Shown: positions 43,544-51,912, numbered from the stretch's first letter. The stretch: DNA of 64,000 nt from Cloacimonetes bacterium UBA6097 (GCA_002435865.1 DIWV01000010.1:62001-126000), one strand, 5' to 3'. The notes: generated by a model not told the origin, from the letters alone. Translations and numbers: made by a program.

Positions 43544-44743
43544 ATGAGAACACCTGTGGTTATAAGTGCCAAACGTACTCCTATCGGCAGCTTTGGTGGT
43601 GCTTTTAAAGATATCTCAGCTGTTCAGCTTGGAGTATATGCAGTTAAAGCTATATTAGAAGATAGCGGCATCAGTTCTGACACAGTTGATGAAGTTATAA
43701 TCGGTAATGTTTGCGGAGCAGGCTTGGGACAAAATGTCGCCAGACAGATTGCAGTAACCAGTGGTATTCCGGTCAGTATTCCGGCTTATACAGTCAACAA
43801 GGTTTGCGGCAGTGGAATGAAAGCTGTTACACTCGCTGCAGCATCAATTGCCCTCGGGGAATCTGAAGTAGTAATTGCAGGCGGCACAGAAAACATGAGC
43901 CAGATACCTTATATTTTGCCTGATGCACGTTGGGGTGCTAAAATGGGTAATAAAAACATGATTGATCTTCTTGTGCACGATGGACTGACAGATATTTTTA
44001 ATAATTATCATATGGGCATAACTGCTGAAAACCTTGCTGCTAAATACAACATCACCCGAGAAGAGCAGGATGCCTTTGCAGTAGCAAGCCAGAATAAAAC
44101 AGAAGCGGCTATGGCTGCAGGTAAGTTCAATCAGGAGATTGTGCCTGTGGTCATACCCCAGAGAAAGGGTGACCCATTGGTGGTGAAAGATGATGAAATG
44201 CCCCGCAAAGGTGTTACTATAGACAGTATAGCCAAGCTAAAACCTGCTTTTAAGCCAGATGGATCAGTTACAGCCGCAAACTCTTCCGGCATTAATGATG
44301 GTGCCGCAATGCTGCTGATTATGAGTGAAGAAAAAGCAAAAGAACTTGGCCTGAAACCCCTGGCTTATCTTACCGGTTATTCTTCAGCAGGTATTGATCC
44401 TTCTATAATGGGTTTTGGACCTGTTGCTGCTATCGAAAAGTTGTTGAAAAAAACTGACCTGACATTAAAGGATATCGAACTTGCAGAACTCAATGAAGCT
44501 TTTGCAGCACAATCAATAGCTGTTCTAAAAGGTTTAGAACATGAAAAGATAGGTAACCTTGACCCGGCTATAGTTAATGTAAATGGTGGAGCGATAGCAA
44601 TGGGACATCCAATTGGTGCAAGCGGAGCACGAATTATTGTTACTCTTTTGCATGAAATGAAAAAACGACAGGTCAAACGCGGATTAGCCTCTCTCTGTAT
44701 CGGTGGAGGAATGGGTATAGCATCTCTTTGGGAAATGAGATAA
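43544..44743 (+). CDS. Acetyl-CoA C-acetyltransferase (thiolase)
   Basis: A 399-residue thiolase interconverting acetoacetyl-CoA plus CoA and two acetyl-CoA. The nucleophilic cysteine is C88 (NKVCGSGMKA), the histidine H355 (GGAIAMGHPIGASG) and the second cysteine C385 (SLCIGGGMG), so the active site is complete. The start at 43544 (MRTPVVISAKRTPIGSF) follows GGGGGA at a good distance and matches the usual thiolase N-terminus; the in-frame ATG at 43517 would add nine residues and overlaps the possible -10. It is the first gene of an operon with the class-III aminotransferase, which suggests acetoacetyl-CoA breakdown in amino-acid fermentation. Confidence 0.95.
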   Translation: MRTPVVISAKRTPIGSFGGAFKDISAVQLGVYAVKAILEDSGISSDTVDEVIIGNVCGAGLGQNVARQIAVTSGIPVSIPAYTVNKVCGSGMKAVTLAAASIALGESEVVIAGGTENMSQIPYILPDARWGAKMGNKNMIDLLVHDGLTDIFNNYHMGITAENLAAKYNITREEQDAFAVASQNKTEAAMAAGKFNQEIVPVVIPQRKGDPLVVKDDEMPRKGVTIDSIAKLKPAFKPDGSVTAANSSGINDGAAMLLIMSEEKAKELGLKPLAYLTGYSSAGIDPSIMGFGPVAAIEKLLKKTDLTLKDIELAELNEAFAAQSIAVLKGLEHEKIGNLDPAIVNVNGGAIAMGHPIGASGARIIVTLLHEMKKRQVKRGLASLCIGGGMGIASLWEMR

Positions 44744-44779
44744 TCACTACGATATTAAATAAAGATTAAGGATAGATTT

Positions 44780-46024
44780 ATGACAGAAAAGCTAAAACTA
44801 AGAAAGAGCTTCGAAATGTTTGAAGAAGCGCAGCGTCTTGTTCCCGGTGGAGTTGCCGGTATCCGCAGACCATATAATTTTGTACCGGGTGAATACCCCA
44901 TTTTTTTTGATTCTGCCAAAGGCAGTCACGTAATTGATGTGGATGGCAATGAATATATTGATTATCTGTGTGCATACGGACCTATCATAATTGGATATGG
45001 CGAAGATGAAATTGATGATGCTGTTTATCGCCAGATTAAAGACAAAGGTTTTTGCTTTTCTCTTACTCAACCAATACAAAACAAACTTATCCAAAAACTA
45101 ACTGAAGTCGTACCCTGCTGTGAAATGGCAGCCATAGTCAAAACAGGTTCAGATGCTACCACAATCGCAATCAGGGTAGCCAGGGGTTATACAGGCAAAA
45201 CTAAGGTTGCCCGCTGTGGCTATCACGGCTGGCATGACTGGTGTGTTGAAGTAAAGGGTGGAATCCCTAATAAGTTTTATGAGGATATAATTGAGTTTCA
45301 TTATAATGACCTTGACCTGTTGGAAGAAATAGTTAAAAAGAATGCTGCTGATATGGCAGCGATAATCATAACACCTGTCGGACATCCTTTGGCTCATGAA
45401 GTGGAAATGCCCAAGCTCGGTTATTTGGAAGGAGTCCGCAAACTGGCTGACGAGTATGGGGTTGTGCTGATATTTGACGAAATCCGCAGCGGATTCAGAT
45501 GTTCTATCGGAGGAGCACAGAAGTATTTCGGTGTAACACCAGACCTTGCTACAATTGGTAAAGCTATGGCAAACGGTTATTCAATCAGCGCTCTGGTTGG
45601 CAAGCGTGAAATCATGAGTGTTTTAGCAGACAAAGTATTTCTATCTTCCACATTTTTCCCTAACAGTGACGCTCAAATAGCAGCTATTAAGACGATTGAG
45701 ATTTTGGAAAGAGACCATATCCTGGATGCAATCTACGAAAAAGGAATGTACTTTGCCAAAGCTGTGGAAAAAGTGGTGGCGGATTCAGGGATGCCTGTAA
45801 ACTTCAGCGGAGCACCCTGGATGCCATTTATAACCTTCCCCAAAGATGAAACGGGACTTTACAAAAAACTAAGAAACGAGTTTTATACACAACTTATCAG
45901 ACGAAAAGTATTCCTGCAACCCTATCATCATGGTTATATCTGTTACAGACACAGTCAGCAGGATTTGGATTACACAATCAATGCAATTAAAGAATCGTTA
46001 AATGAACTTAAACCTATAGCCTGA
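44780..46024 (+). CDS. Class-III aminotransferase, candidate 3-aminobutyryl-CoA aminotransferase
   Basis: A 414-residue PLP enzyme related to glutamate-1-semialdehyde aminomutase. PLP-site features are KTGSDATTIAIRVARGYTGK (121-140), YHGWHDW (148-154), FDEIRSGFR (232-240) and the Schiff-base lysine K261 (ATIGKAMANGYS). It is not in a heme cluster. Instead it follows the thiolase gene by 36 bp. A class-III acyl-CoA beta-transaminase (Kat) is known from Cloacimonas, where it turns 3-aminobutyryl-CoA into acetoacetyl-CoA in lysine fermentation, and the thiolase would then cleave the product. That assignment is inference from family and neighbour; glutamate-1-semialdehyde mutase activity is the main alternative. 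Confidence 0.75.
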   Translation: MTEKLKLRKSFEMFEEAQRLVPGGVAGIRRPYNFVPGEYPIFFDSAKGSHVIDVDGNEYIDYLCAYGPIIIGYGEDEIDDAVYRQIKDKGFCFSLTQPIQNKLIQKLTEVVPCCEMAAIVKTGSDATTIAIRVARGYTGKTKVARCGYHGWHDWCVEVKGGIPNKFYEDIIEFHYNDLDLLEEIVKKNAADMAAIIITPVGHPLAHEVEMPKLGYLEGVRKLADEYGVVLIFDEIRSGFRCSIGGAQKYFGVTPDLATIGKAMANGYSISALVGKREIMSVLADKVFLSSTFFPNSDAQIAAIKTIEILERDHILDAIYEKGMYFAKAVEKVVADSGMPVNFSGAPWMPFITFPKDETGLYKKLRNEFYTQLIRRKVFLQPYHHGYICYRHSQQDLDYTINAIKESLNELKPIA

Positions 46025-46034
46025 CGGAGTAAAT

Positions 46035-47639
46035 ATGGCAAAATATATTTTCGTAATGGGCGGTGTTTTATCATCATTGGGTAAGGGGATAGCGACTGCA
46101 TCTATCGGGTTGCTGCTGAAGAGGATGGGATATAAGGTTTATCTGCAAAAGTTTGATCCTTATCTGAATGTAGACCCCGGCACTATGAGTCCTTTTCAGC
46201 ATGGTGAAGTTTTTGTAACAGATGATGGAGCAGAAACTGACCTTGATCTGGGGCATTATGAGCGTTTTGTTGACGTATCTTTGTCTAAATGGTCAAGCTC
46301 ATCAGCCGGACAAATTTATGACAGCGTAATCAAAAAAGAAAGAAAAGGCGACTACCTGGGTAAAACGGTTCAGGTTATTCCACATGTTACTAATGAGATA
46401 AAAGAACGTATCTGTAAGCTGGATAAAGATTATGACATTATTATATCTGAAATCGGCGGCACTGTCGGTGATATAGAAAGTCTGCCGTTTATTGAAGCTG
46501 TCAGACAGCTAAGGCTTGACCTGGGGTATGAAAACACGCTTTACATCCTTCTTACTTATGTACCTTTTATCAAATCTGCCGGAGAACTTAAAACCAAACC
46601 GACCCAGCATAGTGCATACAAACTGAGAGAAATAGGTATCCAGCCGGACATTTTGCTTTGTCGTTCTGAAACACAATTTGACGAAGATGTATACAGTAAA
46701 ATTGCCTTGTTTACTAATGTCGTCCGTAAGAAGGTTATCAATGCTATCGATGTCGACAGTGTCTATAAGGTTCCACTGGTTTTTCGTAAAGAAGGTGTGC
46801 ACGAAATAATTTGCAATCACTTTGGGTTGGAATTAAATGAATTAAAATTAGAAGACTGGGAGCAATTCATTGAAAATATTCTTGCCCCGGTAGATGAAGT
46901 CCATATAGCTGTTTGCGGAAAATATGTTACGCACCAGGATGCATATAAGAGTGTGGAAGAAGCTCTTATACATGCAGCTGCATATCACAGGCTCAAGCTG
47001 CATATTAAGTGGATTGACTCTGAGAAAACATTTGAACAGGGCGAATTGATAAATGAACTGAGTGATGTTGACGGCATATTGATTCCCGGTGGTTTTGGCT
47101 TACGAGGGATAGAAGGCAAGATAGTTATTGCTCAGTATTCCAGGGAAAACAATTTGCCTTATTTTGGAATCTGTCTGGGAATGCAGGTCGCAGCTATAGA
47201 AATAGCCCGTAATCTGTGTAATTTACCGGAAGCCAATAGCACCGAATTTGCTGATATAACTCCCGACCCAATTATAGACCTGATGCAAGACCAGCACTAT
47301 ATTGAAAAGATGGGTGGAACCATGCGCTTAGGTGCATATCCCTGCCAGATTACAGATAATTCCCTGGCTCAAAAGATTTACCGGAGTAATTCAATTTCTG
47401 AAAGACACAGGCACCGCTATGAGTTTAACAACAATTACCGCATTATATTGTTTGAAAAAGGCATAGTTTTTTCCGGTACTTCTCCCGATGGCTTACTCGT
47501 TGAAATAATGGAGTACCCAAAGAACGATTTCCTGATAGGAGTTCAGTTTCATCCGGAGTTTAAATCAAGACCTTCAAAACCTCATCCCATTTTCAGGGAT
47601 TTTATTGCAGCTGCCAAGAGCTATAAGGATAAGCAATAG
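46035..47639 (+). CDS. pyrG: CTP synthase
   Basis: This cytosolic enzyme makes CTP from UTP using ATP and glutamine. The 534-residue protein has the N-terminal synthase domain (GGVLSSLGKGIATASIGLLL, FDPYLNVDPGTMSPFQHGEV, ISEIGGTVGDIESLPF) and the C-terminal class I glutaminase domain with the nucleophile cysteine in YFGICLGMQ and the HPEF motif (VQFHPEFKSRP). All key motifs are intact. It starts 10 bp after the aminotransferase gene, so it is co-transcribed with it, although the two are not metabolically related. The tRNA-Leu gene follows 51 bp later. Confidence 0.97.
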   Translation: MAKYIFVMGGVLSSLGKGIATASIGLLLKRMGYKVYLQKFDPYLNVDPGTMSPFQHGEVFVTDDGAETDLDLGHYERFVDVSLSKWSSSSAGQIYDSVIKKERKGDYLGKTVQVIPHVTNEIKERICKLDKDYDIIISEIGGTVGDIESLPFIEAVRQLRLDLGYENTLYILLTYVPFIKSAGELKTKPTQHSAYKLREIGIQPDILLCRSETQFDEDVYSKIALFTNVVRKKVINAIDVDSVYKVPLVFRKEGVHEIICNHFGLELNELKLEDWEQFIENILAPVDEVHIAVCGKYVTHQDAYKSVEEALIHAAAYHRLKLHIKWIDSEKTFEQGELINELSDVDGILIPGGFGLRGIEGKIVIAQYSRENNLPYFGICLGMQVAAIEIARNLCNLPEANSTEFADITPDPIIDLMQDQHYIEKMGGTMRLGAYPCQITDNSLAQKIYRSNSISERHRHRYEFNNNYRIILFEKGIVFSGTSPDGLLVEIMEYPKNDFLIGVQFHPEFKSRPSKPHPIFRDFIAAAKSYKDKQ

Positions 47640-47646
47640 TTTCTGC

Positions 47647-47675
47647 TTGACAAAAAAAAGCCAAAATTCGATTTG
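47647..47675 (+). promoter_or_regulatory. Possible promoter of tRNA-Leu
   Basis: TTGACA (47647-47652) is followed by TTTG (47672-47675) 19 bases later, and the tRNA starts 15 bases after that. A consensus -10 hexamer is not seen. The spacing matches the box pair upstream of argF. Confidence 0.4.
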
Positions 47676-47690
47676 AACATATATTAGAGT

Positions 47691-47778
47691 GCTGAAGTGG
47701 TGAAATTGGTAGACACGCTAGTTTCAGGGACTAGTGAGCAATATGCTCGTGGGGGTTCGAGTCCCCCCTCCAGCACCA
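47691..47778 (+). tRNA. tRNA-Leu (anticodon CAG)
   Basis: An 88-base class II tRNA with a long variable arm. It has D-arm TGGTGAAATTGGTAGACAC, anticodon stem CTAGT/ACTAG with loop TTCAGGG (anticodon CAG), the T-arm GGGGGTTCGAGTCCCCC and an encoded 3' CCA. One mismatch is seen in the acceptor stem. It reads leucine CUG codons. It converges on the ABC-F gene, whose stop codon is only 16 bp away. Confidence 0.96.
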
Positions 47779-47794
47779 AATCAGTTACAACAGG

Positions 47795-49588
47795 TCAAAC
47801 TTCTTTCTCTGCCAGTTTACTCCAGCGTTCAAAAGTCTTTGCAACTTTTTCTTTCAAAGCTTCTATGTTATCACTGATACTTTGATAATCAGTAAAAGCT
47901 AAATCTGCAGAAGCATCCTTCAATTGAGTTTCAAGCTTGGTAATCTCCTGCTCAGATTCTTCAATAATCTTTTCCAGAGCAAGCATTTCCTGTTGTTCTT
48001 TCCAGGTTAGCTCAGAACCTGGTTTAACCTGCCTGGAAATATCTTTCTGCGTATTCCTGCCAAGGTCTTTCTCAGCAGCTTCATCTGCCTGAAAGCGACG
48101 AACTAACAGATAATCGGAGTAATTTCCTGCAAACTTACGGATTTTCCCATTTTCAAAGATAAAGATGTGGTCGACTACCCTATCCAGAAAATACCTGTCG
48201 TGTGAAACTACAACAATGCAGCCATGATACGCATCGAGATAATCTTCCAGAATTTCCAGGGTACGGATATCAAGATCATTAGTCGGCTCGTCCAGAATCA
48301 TAAAATTACTGCCGAACATCAGTGATACCATCAAATGAAGTCTTTTCTTTTCACCACCGGAAAGTGCACTCACTATCATCTGCTGCATCTTACCATCAAA
48401 TAAAAAACGTTTCAGCATTTCTGATGCAGAAAACTTCTGTCCGTCTTTTGTCTTGATTACATCGGCAAACTGGTTGACGTAGTCAAGTACAGACACTTTG
48501 GCATTCAGGTCCTCCTGATCTTGTCTGTAATAAGCAAAATGTGTATTTACTCCTACTTTCACATTACCTTTATCAGGTTTTTCCTCTGTGGTCATCAAAC
48601 GCAAAAGAGTAGTTTTTCCACAACCGTTTGGACCTATGATTCCAATTCTGTCTTTTGCCTGGAAATTGTGGTCAACATTGACCAGAAGCGGTTTGTCATT
48701 ATAGCTTTTGGAGAGATTGTGAAGTTCGAGAATCGTTTTTCCCAGGCGCTTGGTCTGGAACGAAATACTCAAATCCTGGTTGCTGATAAGATACGATTTA
48801 GAAAGAAGTTCTTTTACTCTATCCACGTGATTTTTAGGCTTGCTGGTACGGGCTTTGGCACCACGTTTCAGCCAATCCAGTTCTTTTTTAAGCTGGGCAT
48901 GGCGTCTGATTTCCTTGCGTTCTGCATCTGTCTGCCTGATTATCTGACCTTCCACAAAATCCGAGTACCCACCATCATAGATATGGATTTGTTGTTTATC
49001 AATTTCCAGCACTCTTGTGCAGATAGCATCCAGGAAATAACGGTCATGCGTTACCAGCAGAACTGCTCCATGATAAGCCTGTAGATAATCCTGCAGCCAT
49101 TCAATAGTATCCAGGTCAAGATGGTTAGTGGGTTCATCCAAAAGCAAGACATCAGGTTTTTGCAGCAGTACTCTGGCTAAGTCAACTTTACGCTTTTGTC
49201 CTCCGGAAAGCAGTGCAACAGGCTTGTCATATTCTGTGAGCCTGAGCCTGGACAGGATTGCCTTTGCCTTATGTTCAGTTTCCCAAAGCTGCTCTTGGGT
49301 ATAATCGGCATTAATCATAACCTGGGTCAGAACATCAAGCTTATAATTAAGTTCCGGAACTTGTGGTAAATATCCTAAAGAGAGGTTTTTACGGTAGACA
49401 ATATCCCCGGTTGTCGGAGGTTCAAGCTTGGCTAAGATTTTGATTAAAGTACTTTTACCAGTGCCATTTACGCCTACCAGACCAATCCTGTCCCCTTCAT
49501 GAATACCAAAACTGACAGGCTCGAATAAAACTCTGCCCGCAATGTGTTTTGAGGTAGTTTCTATAGCTATATAATTATCTGATGGCAT
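47795..49588 (-). CDS. ABC-F family ATPase, Uup-like
   Basis: A 597-residue cytosolic protein with two ABC domains and no membrane segments. Walker A motifs are GVNGTGKST and GPNGCGKTT; signatures are LLSGGQKRKVDLARVLL and ALSGGEKKRLHLMV; Walker B motifs end LLDEPTNHLDLDT and ILDEPTNDLDIRT. The linker contains KRGAKARTSKPKNHVDRVK, and the C-terminus (about 530-597) is a coiled coil (EKIIEESEQEITKLETQL), as in Uup. ABC-F proteins act on ribosomes or DNA repair intermediates; Uup types are the closest match. AAGGAT precedes the ATG. It begins 21 bp after the 3' end of tRNA-Arg and ends 16 bp from tRNA-Leu. Confidence 0.93.
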   Translation of the reverse strand: MPSDNYIAIETTSKHIAGRVLFEPVSFGIHEGDRIGLVGVNGTGKSTLIKILAKLEPPTTGDIVYRKNLSLGYLPQVPELNYKLDVLTQVMINADYTQEQLWETEHKAKAILSRLRLTEYDKPVALLSGGQKRKVDLARVLLQKPDVLLLDEPTNHLDLDTIEWLQDYLQAYHGAVLLVTHDRYFLDAICTRVLEIDKQQIHIYDGGYSDFVEGQIIRQTDAERKEIRRHAQLKKELDWLKRGAKARTSKPKNHVDRVKELLSKSYLISNQDLSISFQTKRLGKTILELHNLSKSYNDKPLLVNVDHNFQAKDRIGIIGPNGCGKTTLLRLMTTEEKPDKGNVKVGVNTHFAYYRQDQEDLNAKVSVLDYVNQFADVIKTKDGQKFSASEMLKRFLFDGKMQQMIVSALSGGEKKRLHLMVSLMFGSNFMILDEPTNDLDIRTLEILEDYLDAYHGCIVVVSHDRYFLDRVVDHIFIFENGKIRKFAGNYSDYLLVRRFQADEAAEKDLGRNTQKDISRQVKPGSELTWKEQQEMLALEKIIEESEQEITKLETQLKDASADLAFTDYQSISDNIEALKEKVAKTFERWSKLAEKEV

Positions 49589-49609
49589 AATATCCTTACA
49601 AAAAATAAA

Positions 49610-49687
49610 TGGCGTCCCTGGGGCGATTCGAACGCCCGACCTTCACCTTCGGAGGGTGCCACTCTATCCAAGCTGAGCTACAGGGAC
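49610..49687 (-). tRNA. tRNA-Arg (anticodon CCG)
   Basis: A 78-base tRNA on the minus strand including an encoded CCA. The acceptor stem GTCCCTG pairs with CAGGGAC, and the anticodon loop CTCCGAA gives anticodon CCG (reads CGG). The anticodon stem has one G-A mismatch at its base. The T-arm is GGGCG TTCGAAT CGCCC. The ABC-F gene begins 21 bp downstream in the same direction, so the two are probably on one transcript. Confidence 0.95.
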
Positions 49688-49740
49688 ACATATATCAATT
49701 CAAGCTTGAGAATGAGTTAAATTTGTCAACTGAATTCAGA

Positions 49741-50076
49741 GTGTTGAGCAACAAGTAGTGCAGGACTCCGATCCTGCGATAATAAAACTAAAAGCTCAAC
49801 AACGGAGTGTTGAGCAACAAGTAGCGCAGGACTCCGTTCCTGCGAAATATAACTTTACACTCAACAACGAGTGTTGAGCAACAAGTAGCGCAGGACTCTG
49901 TTCCTGCGATAATAAAACCAAAAACTCAACAACGAGTGTTGAGCAACAAGTAGCGCAGGACTCCGTTCCTGCGAAATATAACCTTACTCTCAACAACGAA
50001 GTGTTGAGCAACAAGTAGCGCAGGACTCCGTTCCTGCGAAATATAACCTTACTCTCAACAACGAGTGTTGAGCAAC
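49741..50076. repeat. Tandem array of five 64-66-bp units plus a partial sixth
   Basis: Units start at 49741, 49807, 49871, 49936 and 50001, with a 12-base partial at 50065. Each begins GTGTTGAGCAACAAGTAG, contains the hairpin CGCAGGA-loop-TCCTGCG and ends CTCAACAACGA, so an outer GTTGAG/CTCAAC pair encloses an inner stem. Two versions of the 3' part occur: units 1 and 3 have ATAATAAAAC, units 2, 4 and 5 have AAATATAAC. The array occupies most of the 459-bp gap (49688-50146) between tRNA-Arg and the kinase gene. Units are contiguous with no unique spacers, so it is not a CRISPR. Confidence 0.95.
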
Positions 50077-50128
50077 ATACAGCTAAAAGCACCTATTTTT
50101 GTCTAAACAAAAGGTCTCTCAGCTGTAT
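50077..50128 (-). other. Compound hairpin at the end of the tandem array, downstream of the kinase gene
   Basis: ATACAGCT (50077-50084) pairs with AGCTGTAT (50121-50128). Inside it ACCTATTTTTGT and ACAAAAGGT form a second imperfect stem. It starts at the exact base where the 65-bp array stops and lies 18 bp after the kinase stop codon. There is no T-run after the stem, so it is not a standard terminator; it could be a transcript 3' structure or an edge of the repeat element. Confidence 0.6.
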
Positions 50129-50146
50129 AATCATTACAATTCTACG

Positions 50147-51547
50147 TCAGGCAGGTAGAATTTCCAGTATTCTTTCAAAGATATATCCTACATGAATACG
50201 ATTAGTCAGGTCGAGCTTTTCAACATCGATTTCAAGGACAGGACCATCATGAAAACCGAGTTTTACAACATTCGCTCCATACGATTTGTACCAGTGATCC
50301 AGGTTATTGATTTCAGTGAACTTCCAGCCGCCTTCAATTTCCATCTCCCTGCCACGTTGCTGAATTCTTTCCCAAGCCAGGGACGGACTACCCTGTAAAA
50401 GGATAATCAGGTCTGCTGAAGGCAGCTGCCGGTTGACTGTTTGAAACTCAGTAACGAGATTGTCCAATTCATCGTCAGTCAGCAATCCATCTGCATGAAA
50501 CTGATTACAAAACACCAGTAAATCTTCTGGTAATGAGCGGTCTTTCACGTAGGTGCACGATCCGCTTTTACCAAGCCGCCGCTGTTGAGCTCTCATTTCC
50601 AGAAAATGCATCTGAAGGTCATAACACCAGGTTTTCTTGTCGCTCAGAAACTTCTCCAGAAGAGGATTTTCCTCCGGTTTTTCGTATAGGGTATTTATCT
50701 TCAGACTGCGTCCCATGATAGCTGTCAGTGTCGATTTCCCCAATCCCACATTTCCGGCTATGGTTATCAGTTTCGGGTGTTCTGCCAGGTATGTTTCCAG
50801 GTTACGTTCCATATCTATTGCTTTGAGGGTTGCATCAGTCTGAGGCAGAGTGACCCATTCACTGATACCCGGGCTGGATACGCGAAGTTCAAGGGATTTC
50901 ACCTGCTCTGCAATCAGATTGGCAGTGCGGCGCAGCCACTCCATCTTTTCCACCGCTTTATCCGCATCAATAACCAGTACCGGTCTTTGGACATGATTAG
51001 CTACAAAATCCTCATATAAATTATTCAGTAATTCAAGATACTGAGGAGTAATTGCCAGCTCACTTTCACGACCTCTTTCCTTTATTCTTTCCAGGAGGAT
51101 GGGGACTTCTGCCTTGAAATACACATAGAGGTCAGGTTCTTCGATATTTTCTGTCATTAGTCTGTAAGTGCGCTGGTAAGCAATGAATTCAGGCTCAGAC
51201 ATATTCTGAAGGATGCGCTGGGCTTTTCCGAATATATGATAGTCCTCAGCCAGAGTCCTGTCTTCCAATACAATACCCCGACACGTCTGAATCTGCTTCT
51301 GGCGGTCTAATCTACCGTTGAAGAACTCAATCTGGGCCATAAAAGCATTGGCAACAGGGTCCTTATAAAAAGAATCGAGTACAATAGGATTGAATTTTTC
51401 CGGAAAGGAAAAAACTCCTTCGGTACCATTTGGCTCCGGATATACGGATAAGAGAACCTTGTTGAGGGGTGCAATACTCGCTGCTTCAATAAAAGTGGAT
51501 TTACCAACTCCGATATTTCCAATTATTCCAATGCGGATGTTTTCCAT
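50147..51547 (-). CDS. Fused tandem deoxynucleoside kinase (two dNK domains)
   Basis: A 466-residue cytosolic protein made of two deoxynucleoside-kinase domains in a row. Domain 1 (about 1-215) has the P-loop GNIGVGKS (10-17), DRT (96-98) and the lid ERIKERGRESE. Domain 2 (about 258-466) has GNVGLGKS (265-272), DRS (336-338) and the lid ERIQQRGREME. The substrate-pocket segments differ (YPEPNGTEG against YEKPEENPLLEKF), so the halves may prefer different deoxynucleosides. The ATG at 51547 has GGGGAGGAA upstream and fits the promoter; an earlier start would add 18 unlikely residues. Such kinases usually occur as separate subunits. Confidence 0.85.
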   Translation of the reverse strand: MENIRIGIIGNIGVGKSTFIEAASIAPLNKVLLSVYPEPNGTEGVFSFPEKFNPIVLDSFYKDPVANAFMAQIEFFNGRLDRQKQIQTCRGIVLEDRTLAEDYHIFGKAQRILQNMSEPEFIAYQRTYRLMTENIEEPDLYVYFKAEVPILLERIKERGRESELAITPQYLELLNNLYEDFVANHVQRPVLVIDADKAVEKMEWLRRTANLIAEQVKSLELRVSSPGISEWVTLPQTDATLKAIDMERNLETYLAEHPKLITIAGNVGLGKSTLTAIMGRSLKINTLYEKPEENPLLEKFLSDKKTWCYDLQMHFLEMRAQQRRLGKSGSCTYVKDRSLPEDLLVFCNQFHADGLLTDDELDNLVTEFQTVNRQLPSADLIILLQGSPSLAWERIQQRGREMEIEGGWKFTEINNLDHWYKSYGANVVKLGFHDGPVLEIDVEKLDLTNRIHVGYIFERILEILPA

Positions 51548-51572
51548 TATCGTTCCTCCCCGGCTTGCAATA

Positions 51573-51601
51573 ATAGAATTGTGTGCCTGCCTAACTGTCA
51601 A
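51573..51601 (-). promoter_or_regulatory. Candidate promoter of the fused kinase gene
   Basis: On the minus strand TTGACA (51601-51596) is followed after 17 bp by TTCTAT (51578-51573). Transcription would begin about 20 bp before the ATG at 51547, leaving a leader just long enough for the GGGAGG ribosome-binding site. Confidence 0.55.
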
Positions 51602-51700
51602 GAAGAATTATCCCCCTCACATTCCCCCATAATTCCTTAAAAGGAATGAAAGATTCATACAAAGTGACTCCCCAATTGCTTGCTTGTTTCTTTTATACAT

Positions 51701-51777
51701 CCCGTATTCTTCTCTGGTTTTTCCCGGTATCTTCCCGGGTTTCACCCGGGAACTACCCGGGAATTACCCGGTTTGAT
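51701..51777. repeat. 11-bp-period repeat array, CCCGGG type
   Basis: Seven 11-mers in register, from CCCGTATTCTT and CTCTGGTTTTT to CCCGGGTTTCA, CCCGGGAACTA, CCCGGGAATTA and CCCGGTTTGAT. The unit CCCGGGAACTA is identical to one in the array at 611-698, 51 kb away, and the order of variants is similar. It lies in the 534-bp gap (51548-52081) between the kinase promoter and the thyX 3' end, which also holds the 73-nt element and a terminator but no gene that I can see. Confidence 0.88.
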
Positions 51778-51839
51778 AATAAGATATAAATAAGCGGGAA
51801 TGAAGTATTTTAGGAATGATATAAGCGCTTTTACCCACT

Positions 51840-51912
51840 TTGCCCGAAGTCCATTTTGCCGTTGAGATTATTCTTAACAGATAATTATCGCAGGCAAAAA
51901 GGACTCCCGGAA
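51840..51912 (+). repeat. 73-nt dispersed intergenic element, copy 2
   Basis: It is homologous to 17293-17365 in the opposite orientation: 20 of the first 21 bases (TTGCCCGAAGTCCA then TTTGCC) and 17 of the last 20 are shared, with equal length. The arms AGTCCATTTTGCC (51848-51860) and GGCAAAAAGGACT (51893-51905) pair around a 32-base loop, the same loop length as the other copy. Its right end overlaps the terminator stem of the thyX transcript. Confidence 0.75.

Noticed and set aside
44780..46024. Calling the class-III aminotransferase hemL with certainty
   Set aside because: The family similarity is real, but the thiolase neighbour and the absence of heme genes favour an acyl-CoA transaminase.
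47697..47885. An open frame over tRNA-Leu
   Set aside because: Its first half is the tRNA gene and its second half is the ABC-F gene read backwards.
49741..50076. CRISPR array
   Set aside because: The units are contiguous and about 65 bp long, with no unique spacers and no cas genes nearby.
49796..50092. A 98-residue repetitive protein on the minus strand
   Set aside because: It is a translation of the 65-bp repeat and has no ribosome-binding site or start context.
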